A program made the translations under genes and the position numbers. Shown piece after piece: positions 1-10,812 of a DNA stretch of 64,000 nt. The notes beneath the pieces are model-generated. The model saw only the letters and a program-made list of their open reading frames with translations, was not told the DNA's origin and did not search any database. The DNA comes from Brasenia schreberi (taxonomy: Eukaryota; Streptophyta; Magnoliopsida; Nymphaeales; Cabombaceae): assembly GCA_036023115.1 (NCBI GenBank), contig JAYKKT010000077.1, positions 62,001 to 126,000 on the forward strand, given 5' to 3'. Every line of letters begins with the position of its first letter. Position 1 is the first letter of the stretch.

Positions 1-15
1 CACTGGACCAGAAAA

Positions 16-1661
16 TCAAATGCTGGTGGTGACAAAGCCCATAAGCCTGCGATTCGAGCCACCCGATGATTGGAGGCAACTCGGTGGAACCATGGTGCCG
101 CTTGCACTCCCATATGCATGCTCACAGGATGACTTTGCTGGTTGCCCATTGTATGTGAGCTGCACGTTAGACATCTTGATGCCTTGACACGGTGCAGTTG
201 CGCTGCATGCAAAATCGACGGCAACTTGAGTCTGTGATGTGCCCTTGATGTTGTTGTAGGTCACTTGGGAGATCTTGACACCGGAATTCTGATCAAAGCA
301 CACATAAGATCAATGAAGGATGAATCTTGTGAATAACTAATAGGGAACTAGAACTTACTGGGCAACAGAATAATTTCTTTTGTTTCACTTTTCAACTTGG
401 TAGTAACTTAGTACCTGGGTTGGGCAGGCATTGACATTGCTATCACAGTAATGCTGGTTTATGATGATGGGGTTCTTCACATTATTCATGGTGATTCCAT
501 CGAAGACAATGCCTTCGGCAAAACCGTTGCTGCTCCTTGCCCATGACTTTATCCTTAGTCCATTGGTGGAACCCGTGAAAACCGTGTTCTTCACCGTGAC
601 GTTTTGCACGCCGGCTTCATTAGAGTTCTTCCCTAAGCTCCCAATACTGTCATTAGAACAAGTTAAAGTTATATGATTACGAAAGTTGGATTGCCTTGTC
701 AAAAAATGCATGCATGACATTATCAAGAGCACCTAAGTTGGATTAATTTGTACAACGATGCACATATATTCAACTTATTTAGATGCGTAATCTACCTTAT
801 TCCATGGCCAGGGCCACACGTGACCTTCTCTATCCACAAGTTTTGGGTCCCTGGACCAACGGAGATGCAATCGTCTCCAGTCTTGATATCCGTGTTTGTG
901 ATGGACACGCCCGTCGATTGCTCTACGTGGACGCCATCCGTGTTAGGGCTGGTGCCTGAGGATTGAATCTTGAGGCCATCCACTTGGACGTTGTTGCAGG
1001 AATCGATGACCACGTTGAAGATTTCACTATTTACAGAGGTTATGCCGCTTAACACAATGTCCCTGGCATTGTCGAACACCAGTGACTACAAAAGAAGAAA
1101 AAAGAGTCGTCATTAACAAATAATTACTGTTCACAAAGTAAAAGCGTGTGTGTCCATGCGTGATAAGTCAACATTTAGCACATCCTTGCATATTATTCGT
1201 GGCAGTTAACTTACCCTTGCCCCAAATGGGCAGCTGGCTTTGTTAGCAGCTTTGCAAGACCACAAGGCCGAGCCCTTTCCATCAAGATACCCTCCTTGGA
1301 ACGTCAATCCCTTCACGTTTTCAAATTTGAGCCAGTACCCGGCTGCACTCTGAAGTTTATAGTCGGCCGAAGCAACCAGGTTGCCGTCAACCTTGACTAC
1401 GATGTTGGTGTTGGCACAGGATCCAGAGAACAGAGTTGGGTGCAGCAAGAAAGCCCCAGAGGGCACATACAAGGTGCCTCCCTGTGATGCAGCACAAACT
1501 ACTTTCCATGCCTTGAGGAAAGCAGCACTGTCATCGGTCACCCCATCTGCCTTAGCTCCATAGCTCGTAACGTCATAAGTTGGTGTCCCATGCACTGCAT
1601 CGTTGAGCAAGAGCAAAGGGATAATGACAAGCATGAGACTTTTAATGAGACTGTTAGCCAT
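16..1661 (-). CDS. Polygalacturonase (GH28 pectinase), four exons, 413 aa
   Basis: A secreted pectin-degrading enzyme that hydrolyses alpha-1,4 bonds of homogalacturonan in the cell wall. Exons on the minus strand are 1661-1215, 1085-796, 646-415 and 288-16; introns of 129, 149 and 126 bp all have GT..AG ends, and the phases join exactly to 413 codons plus a stop at 18-16. Residues 1-25 form a hydrophobic signal peptide (MANSLIK...VHG). All four GH28 motifs are visible: NTD 197-199, GDD 219-221, GHG 242-244 and RIK 277-279; the two Asp of GDD and the Asp of NTD are the catalytic acids of the family. Length and the serine-rich RIKSW context fit the plant exo/pollen-type polygalacturonase group, but the subclass is inferred. 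The start has a good context (TCATGGC) and is the only Met before the signal peptide. The gene appears intact; its partial copy is at 15668-16470. Confidence 0.93.
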
Positions 1662-1800
1662 GAAAAAGGGGAGGTGTGACAGCTACTTGGCAGGGGAACC
1701 GAATTTGAATGAGAGATTTAGTTAAGGAATGAAAGATTTACGGTGATAAAATTCTGTTGTGATGTCTCTGATGTTGGTGAGTGGAGAGGGCTCCATAATG

Positions 1801-1822
1801 CGTGTATATATATATATACACG
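1801..1822 (-). promoter_or_regulatory. Candidate TATA region of the polygalacturonase gene
   Basis: A perfect 22-bp palindrome of alternating TA flanked by CGTG/CACG lies about 140 bp upstream of the polygalacturonase start codon. It contains TATATATA on the minus strand and is the best TATA candidate in the proximal upstream sequence. It is absent from the pseudogene copy because the deletion there removes it. The promoter role is inferred from position and composition. Confidence 0.45.
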
Positions 1823-1852
1823 TCTAAGAAGCAGAAGCACATATGAGCACGT

Positions 1853-2180
1853 ACCTATTCTCCGTACGCTCTTTCTTATTTTGTTGTTCACATGAATGGT
1901 GTAACGATATGAACATAAGCTGTTTGATGTTGAATTGATAAACAGTAACATCTTTCACCTTGAATTTTCAATGTTTTTGTCGCTGAACATTTGAATTAAT
2001 ATATGCGCAAACAATTACCTATTCGTCGTATACTCTTTCTTATTTTATCGTTCACATGAATGATATACAGATATAAACTTGAGTTGTTTGATGTTGAAAT
2101 GATAAATAGTAACATCTTTCACCTAAAATTTTCAATGTTTTCTCGTTGAACATTTGAATATGTGCAAACAATTACGTAGA
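1853..2180. repeat. Diverged 164-bp tandem duplication upstream of polygalacturonase
   Basis: Two units, 1853-2016 and 2017-2180, align through the same ordered landmarks: ACCTATT, CTCTTTCTTATTTT, TTCACATGAATG, GTTTGATGTTGAA, AACATCTTTCACCT and GAACATTTGAAT. They differ by scattered substitutions and small indels, so the duplication is not recent. It lies in the 5' region of the polygalacturonase gene and could alter promoter spacing; no function is shown. Confidence 0.75.
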
Positions 2181-2487
2181 TATTAATTAGATGATAAACT
2201 GAACTGCGTCGTCTTTGTCCATTCAATCCTCAAACTCATCACAGCAAGAAAATAAGAGTTCGGTTCATGCAAAGATGCACTAATTAACAAGTCTATCACC
2301 TCTAAACGAAGTCGTCTCACAGAATGATGCAGAAAGCACGTATCTCATAGCCTTGAGATTCATCTTGAAAGAGCCGTCTAGTTAATGGAGAAATATCAAG
2401 TTACGAAAGTTGAACAGTGAGACATGTCGAGGCCGTCGTAGAAATCGTCGTGTTTTTTCGTGAAACTAATTTGGTCTTTTGTATCTT

Positions 2488-2625
2488 TTCCGATTTTGAT
2501 AGGTAACCTGGGTTAGGCAGACCCCTACTTGATGCATCCCTGGGACGTTGAACTCGTGACCTCGAACTCGAACTTCTTTTGATTTCAACCACCGGGCCAG
2601 AAGAGTGGTGGATCTTTGTGCTGAG
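2488..2625 (-). repeat. tRNA-derived SINE-like element
   Basis: Read on the minus strand this stretch carries a box-A-like GGCCCGGTGGTTGAA and, about 35-40 bases later, a box-B-like GAGTTCAACGTCC, followed by GGGATGCATC and GGCAGACC/GGTCTGCC flanks. The same order (TCTTCT..GGTGGT..box B..GGATGCAT..TCTGCCTA) recurs at 32835-32960, which defines a dispersed family. There is no cloverleaf, so it is not a working tRNA gene. The copy in the second duplicated block lies near 17008-17145. Confidence 0.6.
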
Positions 2626-3412
2626 CGAATAAGATGATTCCTTTGGTCAGAGGAAAAAATTTAAGGGTTAAAAAGAAAACTTATTCCCATGTATAATTAG
2701 GTGTTTCGGTTTGTATACGCCATTGTTAACGAAACTTATTCTAAAACTAGCTAAGAAAACATGAATTTCCTCCAAAAGGAGAAGAAAATGACTATCATTC
2801 TTTTGGGACCAGACAAGATAGCGACTTAAGTTGTCAATGGATTGATGGTTAATTCAAACCCAAATGCATATAGTTGGTCAATGCTGTCACTACCAAGTTG
2901 TTTAAGTAATTGTCGAAAGGCTAAGCATGCGGAGGAAGATACTTGTCCGGGATTAAGGGGACCCATAGCAAGTTTAAATTTGGGGTTATATGAGCCATTG
3001 CGGGACTTTAGGGTCCTTTCAAGCACTTTAATCATGATTAAAGAAACAGAATTAGTGCAGGAGGAAGCAGGCCCTCTAGTTTAAATTTCTATAGATTCAG
3101 GTTTATCCAGCAAAGCCCAAGGGCCGAGACTGCTACCACCTTTTCAAGAGAAAGCCTTAAAGAACAAAGTTGCAACTATGGATGACAATGGGCGATGACT
3201 GAGTGGATTACTGTGCAGTGCATTTGAGAAACATTTTAGGTGAAAATACTTTGCGCTTTCATGTGAACACTTTTGCACCATTGTTCGGGATAACTTCGGT
3301 TTATCGTAAATTGGAGATAATATTTTGGTTTATTTTCCTCACAATGTGGAACGTGACACGTGGAGTAGATGACAACCTCTCGAGGTCACATCAGGTCCAG
3401 AAGTGATCAAAA

Positions 3413-3647
3413 TATATTAGACAATATTCTAGTCTCTAACATTAATAAAGCTCATGATAGAGAAGATAGAAAAGGAAAAGATAAGAAAATGTATCATTAA
3501 TATTTCTATCAGAGTGTGCATAAATTGTAATTATTAGACAATATGTAATCAAGAAGGTTATGTGTGTGTATTTATGATTGGAAATTAAGTAAAAATACTT
3601 AACTTTTCTCACATGAGTTCAAAGTGTTGATTTGGCTATTACTACAT
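3413..3647. other. AT-rich spacer
   Basis: This is AT-rich sequence between the duplicated polygalacturonase block and the next repeat unit. I see no coding signal or structured element. Confidence 0.5.
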
Positions 3648-3740
3648 ATGATTGTTTGAAAGAAAGAGCCATAGATAAGAAGGTATTATCTGTTACTTTA
3701 AATAATGCTTTGCATAAGCATATTAAAGTCAACTTTTCTT
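3630..3740 (+). mobile_element. Possible hAT transposase fragment
   Basis: The plus frame around 3640-3740 reads YDCLKERAIDKKVLSVTLNNA, continuing into HKHIKVNF. A short segment of the form IDKK(V/I)LS(I/V)TLDNAS is typical of the catalytic core of plant hAT (Ac-like/RICESLEEPER) transposases. Only about 35 residues match and nothing else of the enzyme is present; the second unit at 6594 carries a shorter version. Assignment is from recalled family motifs and is tentative. Confidence 0.4.
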
Positions 3741-6245
3741 ACATAATTCTTTGTTATGTAATGATTTTTTTATATTCGTTACTATACCCACATTTTAAAT
3801 TTCATTGTTTAAGATGACTTTAAAGTTTAAAGAGGGCATCAAATATGTTAAAACATTAGATGTAACAAACATGTATTGATGTGAGAGTTGAACTACGTTT
3901 AAATGTAACAATTAGACGGAACTCGACATACATGATGCTTGACTAGATGAAACTCGACATACATGATGCTTGATATGTGTATTATATATCATAAATTAGT
4001 TGATTTATATATATATTCTTCTCATTTAATTACTAATTAGTTGATCTACCTTTTCAGATAAAGATGAAACAATAGAGTTGCTCTTAAAGTCAATGGTTTC
4101 TAAAGAAATTTCTGCACAAGATTCAAATGCGATTGGTGACATTGATACGAACACTTGTGACCTTCTTTCATATTGACTGAGATGGTATTTTTTTTTTGTT
4201 ATTTTAAACTGCTGTATTGGAAACTTTAGAATTGATCGTTCATTCGTATTGACTGATGATTGTTACTGATGATGTCTAATGGCATCTTCATATTTGTTCG
4301 TCTGAATGTGTTCATGGAGTGAAAAATTTATGTAGCATTGCCATGACATACACTAGGAAATGAAGTTTCATTGCTGTTGACTATTGAGTATGATTGACTT
4401 CGTGTGATTGGCTGATTCCTAATGAGTCGTGACTTATTCGACATGTTTCCTTACCATATGAAGCATGTATCTTATTAATATTGCATTCTCACTGTTGTTG
4501 AGTATGATTCACTTTGTGTTGCTTTGGAAACTTTAGAATTGATCGTTCATTCGTATTGACTGATGATTGTTACTGATGATGTCTAATGGCATCTTCATAT
4601 TTGTTCGTCTGAATGTGTTCATGGAGTGAAAAATTTATGTAGCATTGCCATGACATACACAAGGAAATGAAGTTTCATTGCTGTTGACTATTGAGTATGA
4701 TTGACTTCGTGTGATTGGCTGATTCCTAATGAGTCGTGACTTATTCGACATGTTTCCTTACCATATGAAGCATGTATCTTATTAATATTGCATTCTCACT
4801 GTTGTTGAGTATGATTCACTTTGTGTTGCTTGTTGATCTTGTGCAGTCATGTTTTTACATTCCTCCTCTGCTCCAACCAAAGGAAAATTATTCTAGAATA
4901 CCTCTTGATTAGTAATATGTTGCTTATGTTTTTATTTGTGAAGGGCATCCTTTTGCCCCAAAAGTATGATAGTTCTCTCTCTCTCACACACACATACAAA
5001 TTTATTAATTGTTCCTCTCTAAATGCATGAAGCAATTGGGACTCGATGCACCTTGGAGCAAAAGTAATTTAGAAGAACAGTTGAGACTAGTCTAGTTTGA
5101 AGCCTAGAAGCAACTTTGTTTCTCTAAAATCACAAGGCTCTCTCGATGTAGGTGACTTTAATTGCGAGTATTGGGCTTTTTGGCCCTATGGCAACTTGAT
5201 CATTTAGTCGTATTGAAGATGTAAATATCTTCTAGATGTCTATAATTGTGCAAGTGTAGAGCGAAAGCTGGAACTGGCAGTGAACCCCAAAATCATGCTT
5301 CCAACCATTTGGTGTCATAGGTAAGAAAATTATCTTTTCTCGAATCCGACTAACCCGTCAATGGCTGCGATTGCAGCCGTGCTAATGATGCTCTCTAACA
5401 AAATGATGGAGAGTAGTTTGTCGGTATACATTTGTAATTCATAATTTATTGCTTTTGGATTGTTAGTGTTCCTTTTGTGATTGTCAATTTGTAATTCTCA
5501 TTGAATAAATGATGCTTGTTTATTTTCTGTATTATGAACGTGTTTATGAAATCAAAGGTTTTTATTGCTTTGCCTTGAAATTGCAGTTTCATTGCTTTTG
5601 AGTATAATTCACTTTGTATGATTAGTAGGTTTCTAGTGACTTATCAAAGCAATATCAATATATGTGGGCCAATCTGGCCCGGCCCATGGCCCATTAAGGG
5701 CTGGGCTGGCCCACATTTTACATGGGACCAAAAGGGCTAGGGCCGAGCGTCTGTATCAATTGCCCAAGAGCAAATACCGCGGTGACACAAGGACCATTGA
5801 CGCAACCAACCGCTCATTGCCCTCCTACTTTGGCTTAGTTTGTAGGGGTGCAGTCAAGCTAAGTTCAGCTCGAGTATAGGCAAGTTCAACTCAACTCGAA
5901 CAGAAATGTTGAGCTCGAGGTTCAATGTTTGAGCTCGAACTAGGACCAAATCTACTTAGATCGCGCTTCATTATAGAAGCTCAATCTTTTTGAGCTTGAA
6001 ATAACCTTTAAGAAGATGTCGAAAAATTCCTTAATGTATGAGACCATTGAAGTTTGTCGAACAAATTCTGATGAGGGACTGGAGTGTGTGGTTCTGCAAG
6101 ATGGTTTCATGAATTGTATACTTTCTACCAAAAGGGCTTAATAAGGTTTTGATACTGCCTGTTCCAAGATGGTTTAGGGTCTCAACCGATAGAAAACAAT
6201 AAAAAATTCAAATTTATAGAAAAACCGAAGCGGTTTCCGTTTCAT
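3648..6245. repeat. Tandem unit I of a ~2.2-2.6 kb duplicated block
   Basis: From the GATTGTTTGAA start to CGGTTTCATGAA, this unit matches 6594-8800 almost throughout. It is longer because it retains about 80 bp (around 3706-3789) missing from unit II and contains an extra 307-bp tandem repeat. It has gene-like pieces: an acceptor-like CTTTTCAG at about 4055-4062, followed by an open segment beginning DKDETIELLLKSM and ending near 4174; a donor-like CATAG/GTAAGAAAA near 5320; and an AATAAA near 5504. It looks like a duplicated 3' gene fragment or a transposon-captured piece. The product is not recognised. Positions 5660-6000 are GGCCC-rich and GAGCTCG-rich short repeats. Confidence 0.8.
4217..4830. 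repeat. 307-bp direct tandem duplication
   Basis: The sequence starting TTGGAAACTTTAGAATTGATC at 4217 starts again at 4524, and the two units run in parallel to about 4523 and 4830. By eye I see almost no differences (one is ACACTAGG versus ACACAAGG). Unit II of the larger repeat has this segment only once (from about 7090), so the tandem copy arose after the larger duplication or was lost from unit II. Confidence 0.92.
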
Positions 6246-6593
6246 GAAGGTTCTTTTGATTGAACCACCTAGCCAGGAGGATAGTAGATTTCTTTCACGA
6301 GCTAACATGGTGTTTCCATTAGTTAAAGCACAGAACTTTAAGCGCTAGGGAGTTTGTCTTCTAATTAGATGTTTCTGTTGGTATACGCCATGGTTAATGG
6401 TGTTCCACTTACAAGGGGAAGGCCAAACGCAGGTATACATGCTCTGAAATCGAACTCACGATCTGCATCTTGTGAACAACATGCCATTCCAGAAGAACAA
6501 ACGCCCGGAGTGCATACTTTATTCTAAAAACTAGCTAGAAAACATTAATTGCCCAAACATGCAAGATCCAGAGTTCAACTGGCAGGGCACCCA
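6246..6593. repeat. 348-bp dispersed block with SINE-like core, copy 1
   Basis: This separates tandem units I and II and is nearly identical to 14650-14998. On the minus strand it contains a box-B-like GTGAGTTCGATTTC and the TAGCTCGTGAAAG/CTAGGTGGTTCAATC stretch that resembles the tRNA-related half of the SINE-like family. It ends in both copies at CACCCAGATT. It is therefore a mobile or co-duplicated block containing tRNA-derived sequence. Confidence 0.7.
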
Positions 6594-8800
6594 GATTGTT
6601 TGAATGAACGAGCCATAGATATGAAGGTATTATCTGTTACTTTAAATAATGCTACCGACATTTTAAATTTCGTTGCTTAAGATGACTTTAAAGTTTAAAG
6701 AGGGCATCAAATATGTTAAAACATTAGATGTAACAAACATGTATTGATGTGAGAGTTGAACTACGTTTAAATGTAACAATTAGATGGAACTCGACATACA
6801 TGATGCTTGACTAGATGAAACTCGACATACATGATGCTTGATATGTGTATTATATATCATAAATTAGTTGATTTATATATATATATATTCTTCTCATTTA
6901 ATTACTAATTAGTTGATCTACCTTTTCAGATAAAGATGAAACAATAGAGTTGCTCTTAAAGTCAATGGTTTCTAAAGAAATTTCTGCACAAGATTCAAAT
7001 GCAATTGGTGATATTGATACGAACACTTGTGACCTTCTTTTATATTGACCGAGATGCTAGTTTTTTTTTTGTTATTTTAAACTGCTGTATTGGAAACTTT
7101 AGAATTGATCGTTCATTCGTATTGACTGAATGATTGTTACTAATGATGTCTAATGGCATCTTCATATTTGTTCATCTGAATGTGTTCATGGAGTGAAAAA
7201 TTTATGTAGCTTTGCCATGTCATACACAAGGAAATGAAGTTTCATTGCTGTTGACTATTGAGTATGATTGACTTCGTGTGATTGGCAGATTCCTAATGAG
7301 TCGTGACTTATTCGACATGTTTCCTTCCCATATGAAGCATGTTATCTTATTAATATTGCATTCTCATTGTTGTTGAGTATGATTCACTTCGTGTTGCTTG
7401 TTGATCTTGTGCAATCATGTTTTTACATTCCTCCTCTGCTCCAACCAAAGGAAAATTATGTCTAGAATACCTCCTGATTAGTAATATGTTGCTTATGTTT
7501 TTATTTTTTAAGGGCATCCTTTTGCCCCAAAAGTATGTTAGTTCTCTCTCTCTCGCACACACATACAAATTTATTAATTGTTCGTCTCTAAATGCATGAA
7601 GCCATTGGGACTCGATGCACCTTGGAGCAAAAGAAATTTAGAAGATCAGTTGAGACTTGTCTAGTTTGAAGCCTAGAAACAACTTTGTTTCTCTAAAAGC
7701 ACAAGGCTCTCTCGATGTAGGTAACTCTAATTGCGAGTATTGGGCATTTTGGCCCTATGGCAGCTTGATCATTTAGATGTATTGAAGAAGTAAATATCTT
7801 ATAGATGTCTATAATTGTGCAAGTGTAGAGTGAAAGCTGGAACTGGCAGTGAACCCCAAAATCATGCTTCCAACCATTTGGTGTCATAGGTAAGAAAATT
7901 ATCTTTTCTCGAATCTGTTTACCCGACTAACCCGTCAATGGTTGCAATTGCAGTCGTGCTAATGATGCTCTCTAACAAAATGATGGAGAGCAGTTTGTCG
8001 GTATACATTTGTAATTCATAATTTATTGCTTTTGGATTGTTAGTGTTCCTTTTGTGATTGTCAATTTGTAATTCTCATTGAATAAATGATGCTTGTTTAT
8101 TTTCTGTATTATGAATGTGTTTATGAAATCAAAGGTTTTTATTACTTTGCCTTGAAATTGCAGTTTCATTGCTTTTGAGTATAATTCACTTTGTATGATT
8201 AGTAGGTTTCTAGTGACTTATCAAAGCAATATAAATATATGTGGGACAATCTGGCCCGGCCCATGGCCCATTAAGGGTTGAGCTGGCCCACATTTTACAT
8301 GGGCCCAAAAGGGCTAGGGTTGAGCATCTGTATCAATTGCTCATTTTTCTCCTGGTTTGGCTTAGTTTGTAGGGGTGCAGTCATGCTAAGTTTAGCTCGA
8401 GTATAGGTAAGTTCAACTCAACTCGAACAGAAATGTTGAACTCGAGGTTCAATGTTTGAGCTCGAACTAGGACCAAATCTACTTAGATCGAGCTTCATTA
8501 TAGAAGCTCAATATTTTTGAGCTTGAAATAACCTTTAAGAAGATGTTGAAAAATTCCTTAATGTATGAGACCATTGAAGTTTGTCGAAGAAATTTTGATA
8601 AGGGACTGGAGTGTGCGGTTCTGCAAGTAGCAATTTGAGTCAAAATGGTTTCATGAATTGTATACTTTCTACCAAAGGGCTTAATAAGGTTTTGATGCTA
8701 CCTGTTCCAAGATGGTTTGGGGTCTCAACCACTAGAAAACAATAAAAAATTTTAAAAATTCAAATTTATAGAAAAACCGAAGCGATTTCGGTTTCATGAA
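6594..8800. repeat. Tandem unit II of the duplicated block
   Basis: This is colinear with 3648-6245. The remnant exon at about 6935-7045 keeps its reading frame relative to unit I: two third-position changes are silent and one change replaces Ser with Leu near the end. The acceptor-like GTGCAG before TCATG in unit I reads GTGCAA here, so at least one splice signal differs. It contains the GGCCC-rich palindromic stretch (about 8245-8320) and GAGCTCG-rich stretch (about 8380-8530) also found in unit I. No product is recognised. Confidence 0.8.
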
Positions 8801-9230
8801 AGGTGATACTAAAACCCAATCGAGTGGTCTCCAATTCCAAGCCCAGTTCCTGGCCTGGTTTGGTTTTGGTTGGAACGCCAAAACGATTTGAAACGAGCCA
8901 TGTTTATGGAATTCTTTCACATTGGAGTCAATGGATAATATCTCTATGTTTATAGCTCTTTCTGACGCCTCATTTGGTCTTTGCCTTCCATGAGAGACTG
9001 ATTTAAATTCTTCTATGACCATACCACACATTATTTGAGCCCCAATATTGATGAGCTCTCACCAACACTTAGCTCGTTTGCATATTGAGCTTGAGTTAAT
9101 CTTATCTCAACCTCAGTAGGACCGAGTGAGTTTGAGCTATCATGAAAGTGATCTTGGTGGGTATCTTACATGTAGCTCAATGCATTTACTCTCCTTGATG
9201 ACAAGAATCTAGTGGTAGATAGAAATTCAA
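8801..9230. other. Degenerate GGTTTGGTT-rich repeat and spacer
   Basis: This contains CCAGTTCCTGGCCTGGTTTGG-like sequence and then GAGCTTGAGTT/GAGTGAGTTTGAG motifs, both seen in other short repeats of the window. A minus-strand open stretch at 8732-9031 has no recognisable domain and overlaps these repeats, so I do not call a gene. Confidence 0.4.
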
Positions 9231-10812
9231 AGTGACATAATAGCCTACGATAGTACAAATTTGATTTTTCTGGCAATTGTAAAAAACACTATTTTCAATG
9301 ATTAAAACCATCGGAGAAGCCATTTGAGATGGTTTCAACCATGAGGAATAAGTCAAAACCTAGAAAAATATCTGCCAAAAATATGACAGAAAAATTCTCA
9401 AAAGACCTCAAAAATTCATGGATAACTGCAAGAAAGAACCTACAAGGTCAAATTCGTGGAGAAAAATGCATTTCCAACAACTGACCGAATATTCAAAAAT
9501 GTTTTGTTGAACCGTCAGGAATAAATTTCCAGTATTGGAAATTTTTGCTCAGAAATAAGTAAAGCATTGGAATAAATTTTTGAAACCATTGGGAAAATCC
9601 TTTTTTGTGATGATTCAAATGTCAGAAATATTATTTCACATGATTATACTAACCGCCACAAATAATGTATGAGAATCACTCAAAAAAGATATTTGCGGTA
9701 CTTAAAACCGCTAGGATATGTTTAGGAAAGAACCGCTAGAAATATACTTACACTTGTAATTCAATGGTTTTAATCTATCACAAATTAAAAAAAATTGATT
9801 TTGGGAATAGGATTCCATCATATTCCCTTGATATACAATATCAAATAATCAAAGTACAACTTATCTTGCAAATTAATATATTTAGATATAAAAGTATCAT
9901 GAAAATAACTAAAGTAACAAACATTTATAAAGTTTTACAAATTAGCCACATATACAAAAGTAATGAGGATAATACAAGTGTCGTATAGGGCCGAATATGA
10001 AATATATCAAGTCCAACATAGCCAAATAACTATGCTAATTTGAAAAGGAGTTCATAAATACCATATAGGTTGAATATAAGAACATCAGTACCAATGTTTA
10101 TCCTGAAGAAAATTCTAATGCGTGAGAGATCACAGTCAATCATCTCTAACATTTTTTGTATTCTGTGATTATTGTAATAGCATATTAAAACATATATATT
10201 GAAAGATATAAATGACCACCATTATCAAAGTAATATATAATAGAAAAGTTTAATTTCTTGTATTATCTAACAATCATGAAATTAAATGCTAAAAATACTA
10301 TATGAAGCAATATTCTCACAATAGTCAATAGTACAAATTTGAGGCAATATAACAAAGAACTGCTCTCATATACAACATTGTTTCAAATGCCATGTATATA
10401 GATGATTATAACTCCACACATATAAGATAGTGAAGAATCACTATAAGGGTAGATGATTACTTGGATGATCATTGTTGTACATAACTATGTAATCCTACTA
10501 AGTCATGCACCATGTGGCATATCTTCATGACTTAAAAGATAAATTTGTCTTGATTTATTATGCTATACAAAAAGTAACATAAATAAATAAATATATATAT
10601 ATATATATATCATTATAGTATATGAGATTTGCTTGAGCATCCATTCTTTGTTATACAATAACACTGAGAAAGTTTCCCAAAGGCATCCTCCAATAATGTC
10701 ATTCAATTTCATAGGGATGAAGTTGGGGTAAGTTGATCCGGTACATGCAAATTATTTAGGGTTGTAATTCTTCTTTTTTAATATTTCCTAATTTACAACA
10801 TCTTCTTCTTCA
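9231..10812. other. AT-rich noncoding DNA with CACTA-like subterminal motifs
   Basis: Positions 9285-9760 hold many short variants of AAACCATCGGA / AACCGCTAGAAA / AACCGTCAGGAA, starting next to a CACTATTTTCAATG near 9288. This resembles the clustered subterminal motifs of CACTA transposons. From 9760 to 10812 the sequence is very AT-rich, with an (AT)n run near 10590-10610, and shows no supported gene. Confidence 0.35.

Larger units (their letters stand above)
1..3413. repeat. Segmental duplication, copy A (with intact polygalacturonase)
   Basis: Positions 1-818 match 15653-16470 with a constant offset of 15652, and 1951-3413 match 16471-17935. Identity by eye is very high (a few substitutions per hundred bases at most), and the match stops sharply after the shared AGAAGTGATCAAAA. 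The left boundary may lie outside the window. Copy A still contains 819-1950, which carries polygalacturonase exons 1-2 and the core promoter; copy B does not. From 2626 to 3413 I see no gene: short ORFs on both strands there lack family features. Confidence 0.92.

Noticed and set aside
461..966. Plus-strand ORFs at 461-676 and 748-966 over the polygalacturonase gene (and 16113-16328 over the pseudogene)
   Set aside because: They are antisense shadows of exons 2 and 3; the minus-strand translation shows conserved GH28 motifs and correct splice sites.
2488..2625. A working tRNA gene
   Set aside because: Box A- and box B-like words are present, but no acceptor stem or anticodon arm can be formed, and the sequence recurs as a dispersed repeat.
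5664..5879. 71-codon ORF as a small gene
   Set aside because: It spans a GGCCC-rich palindromic repeat that is broken in the duplicated block at 8240.
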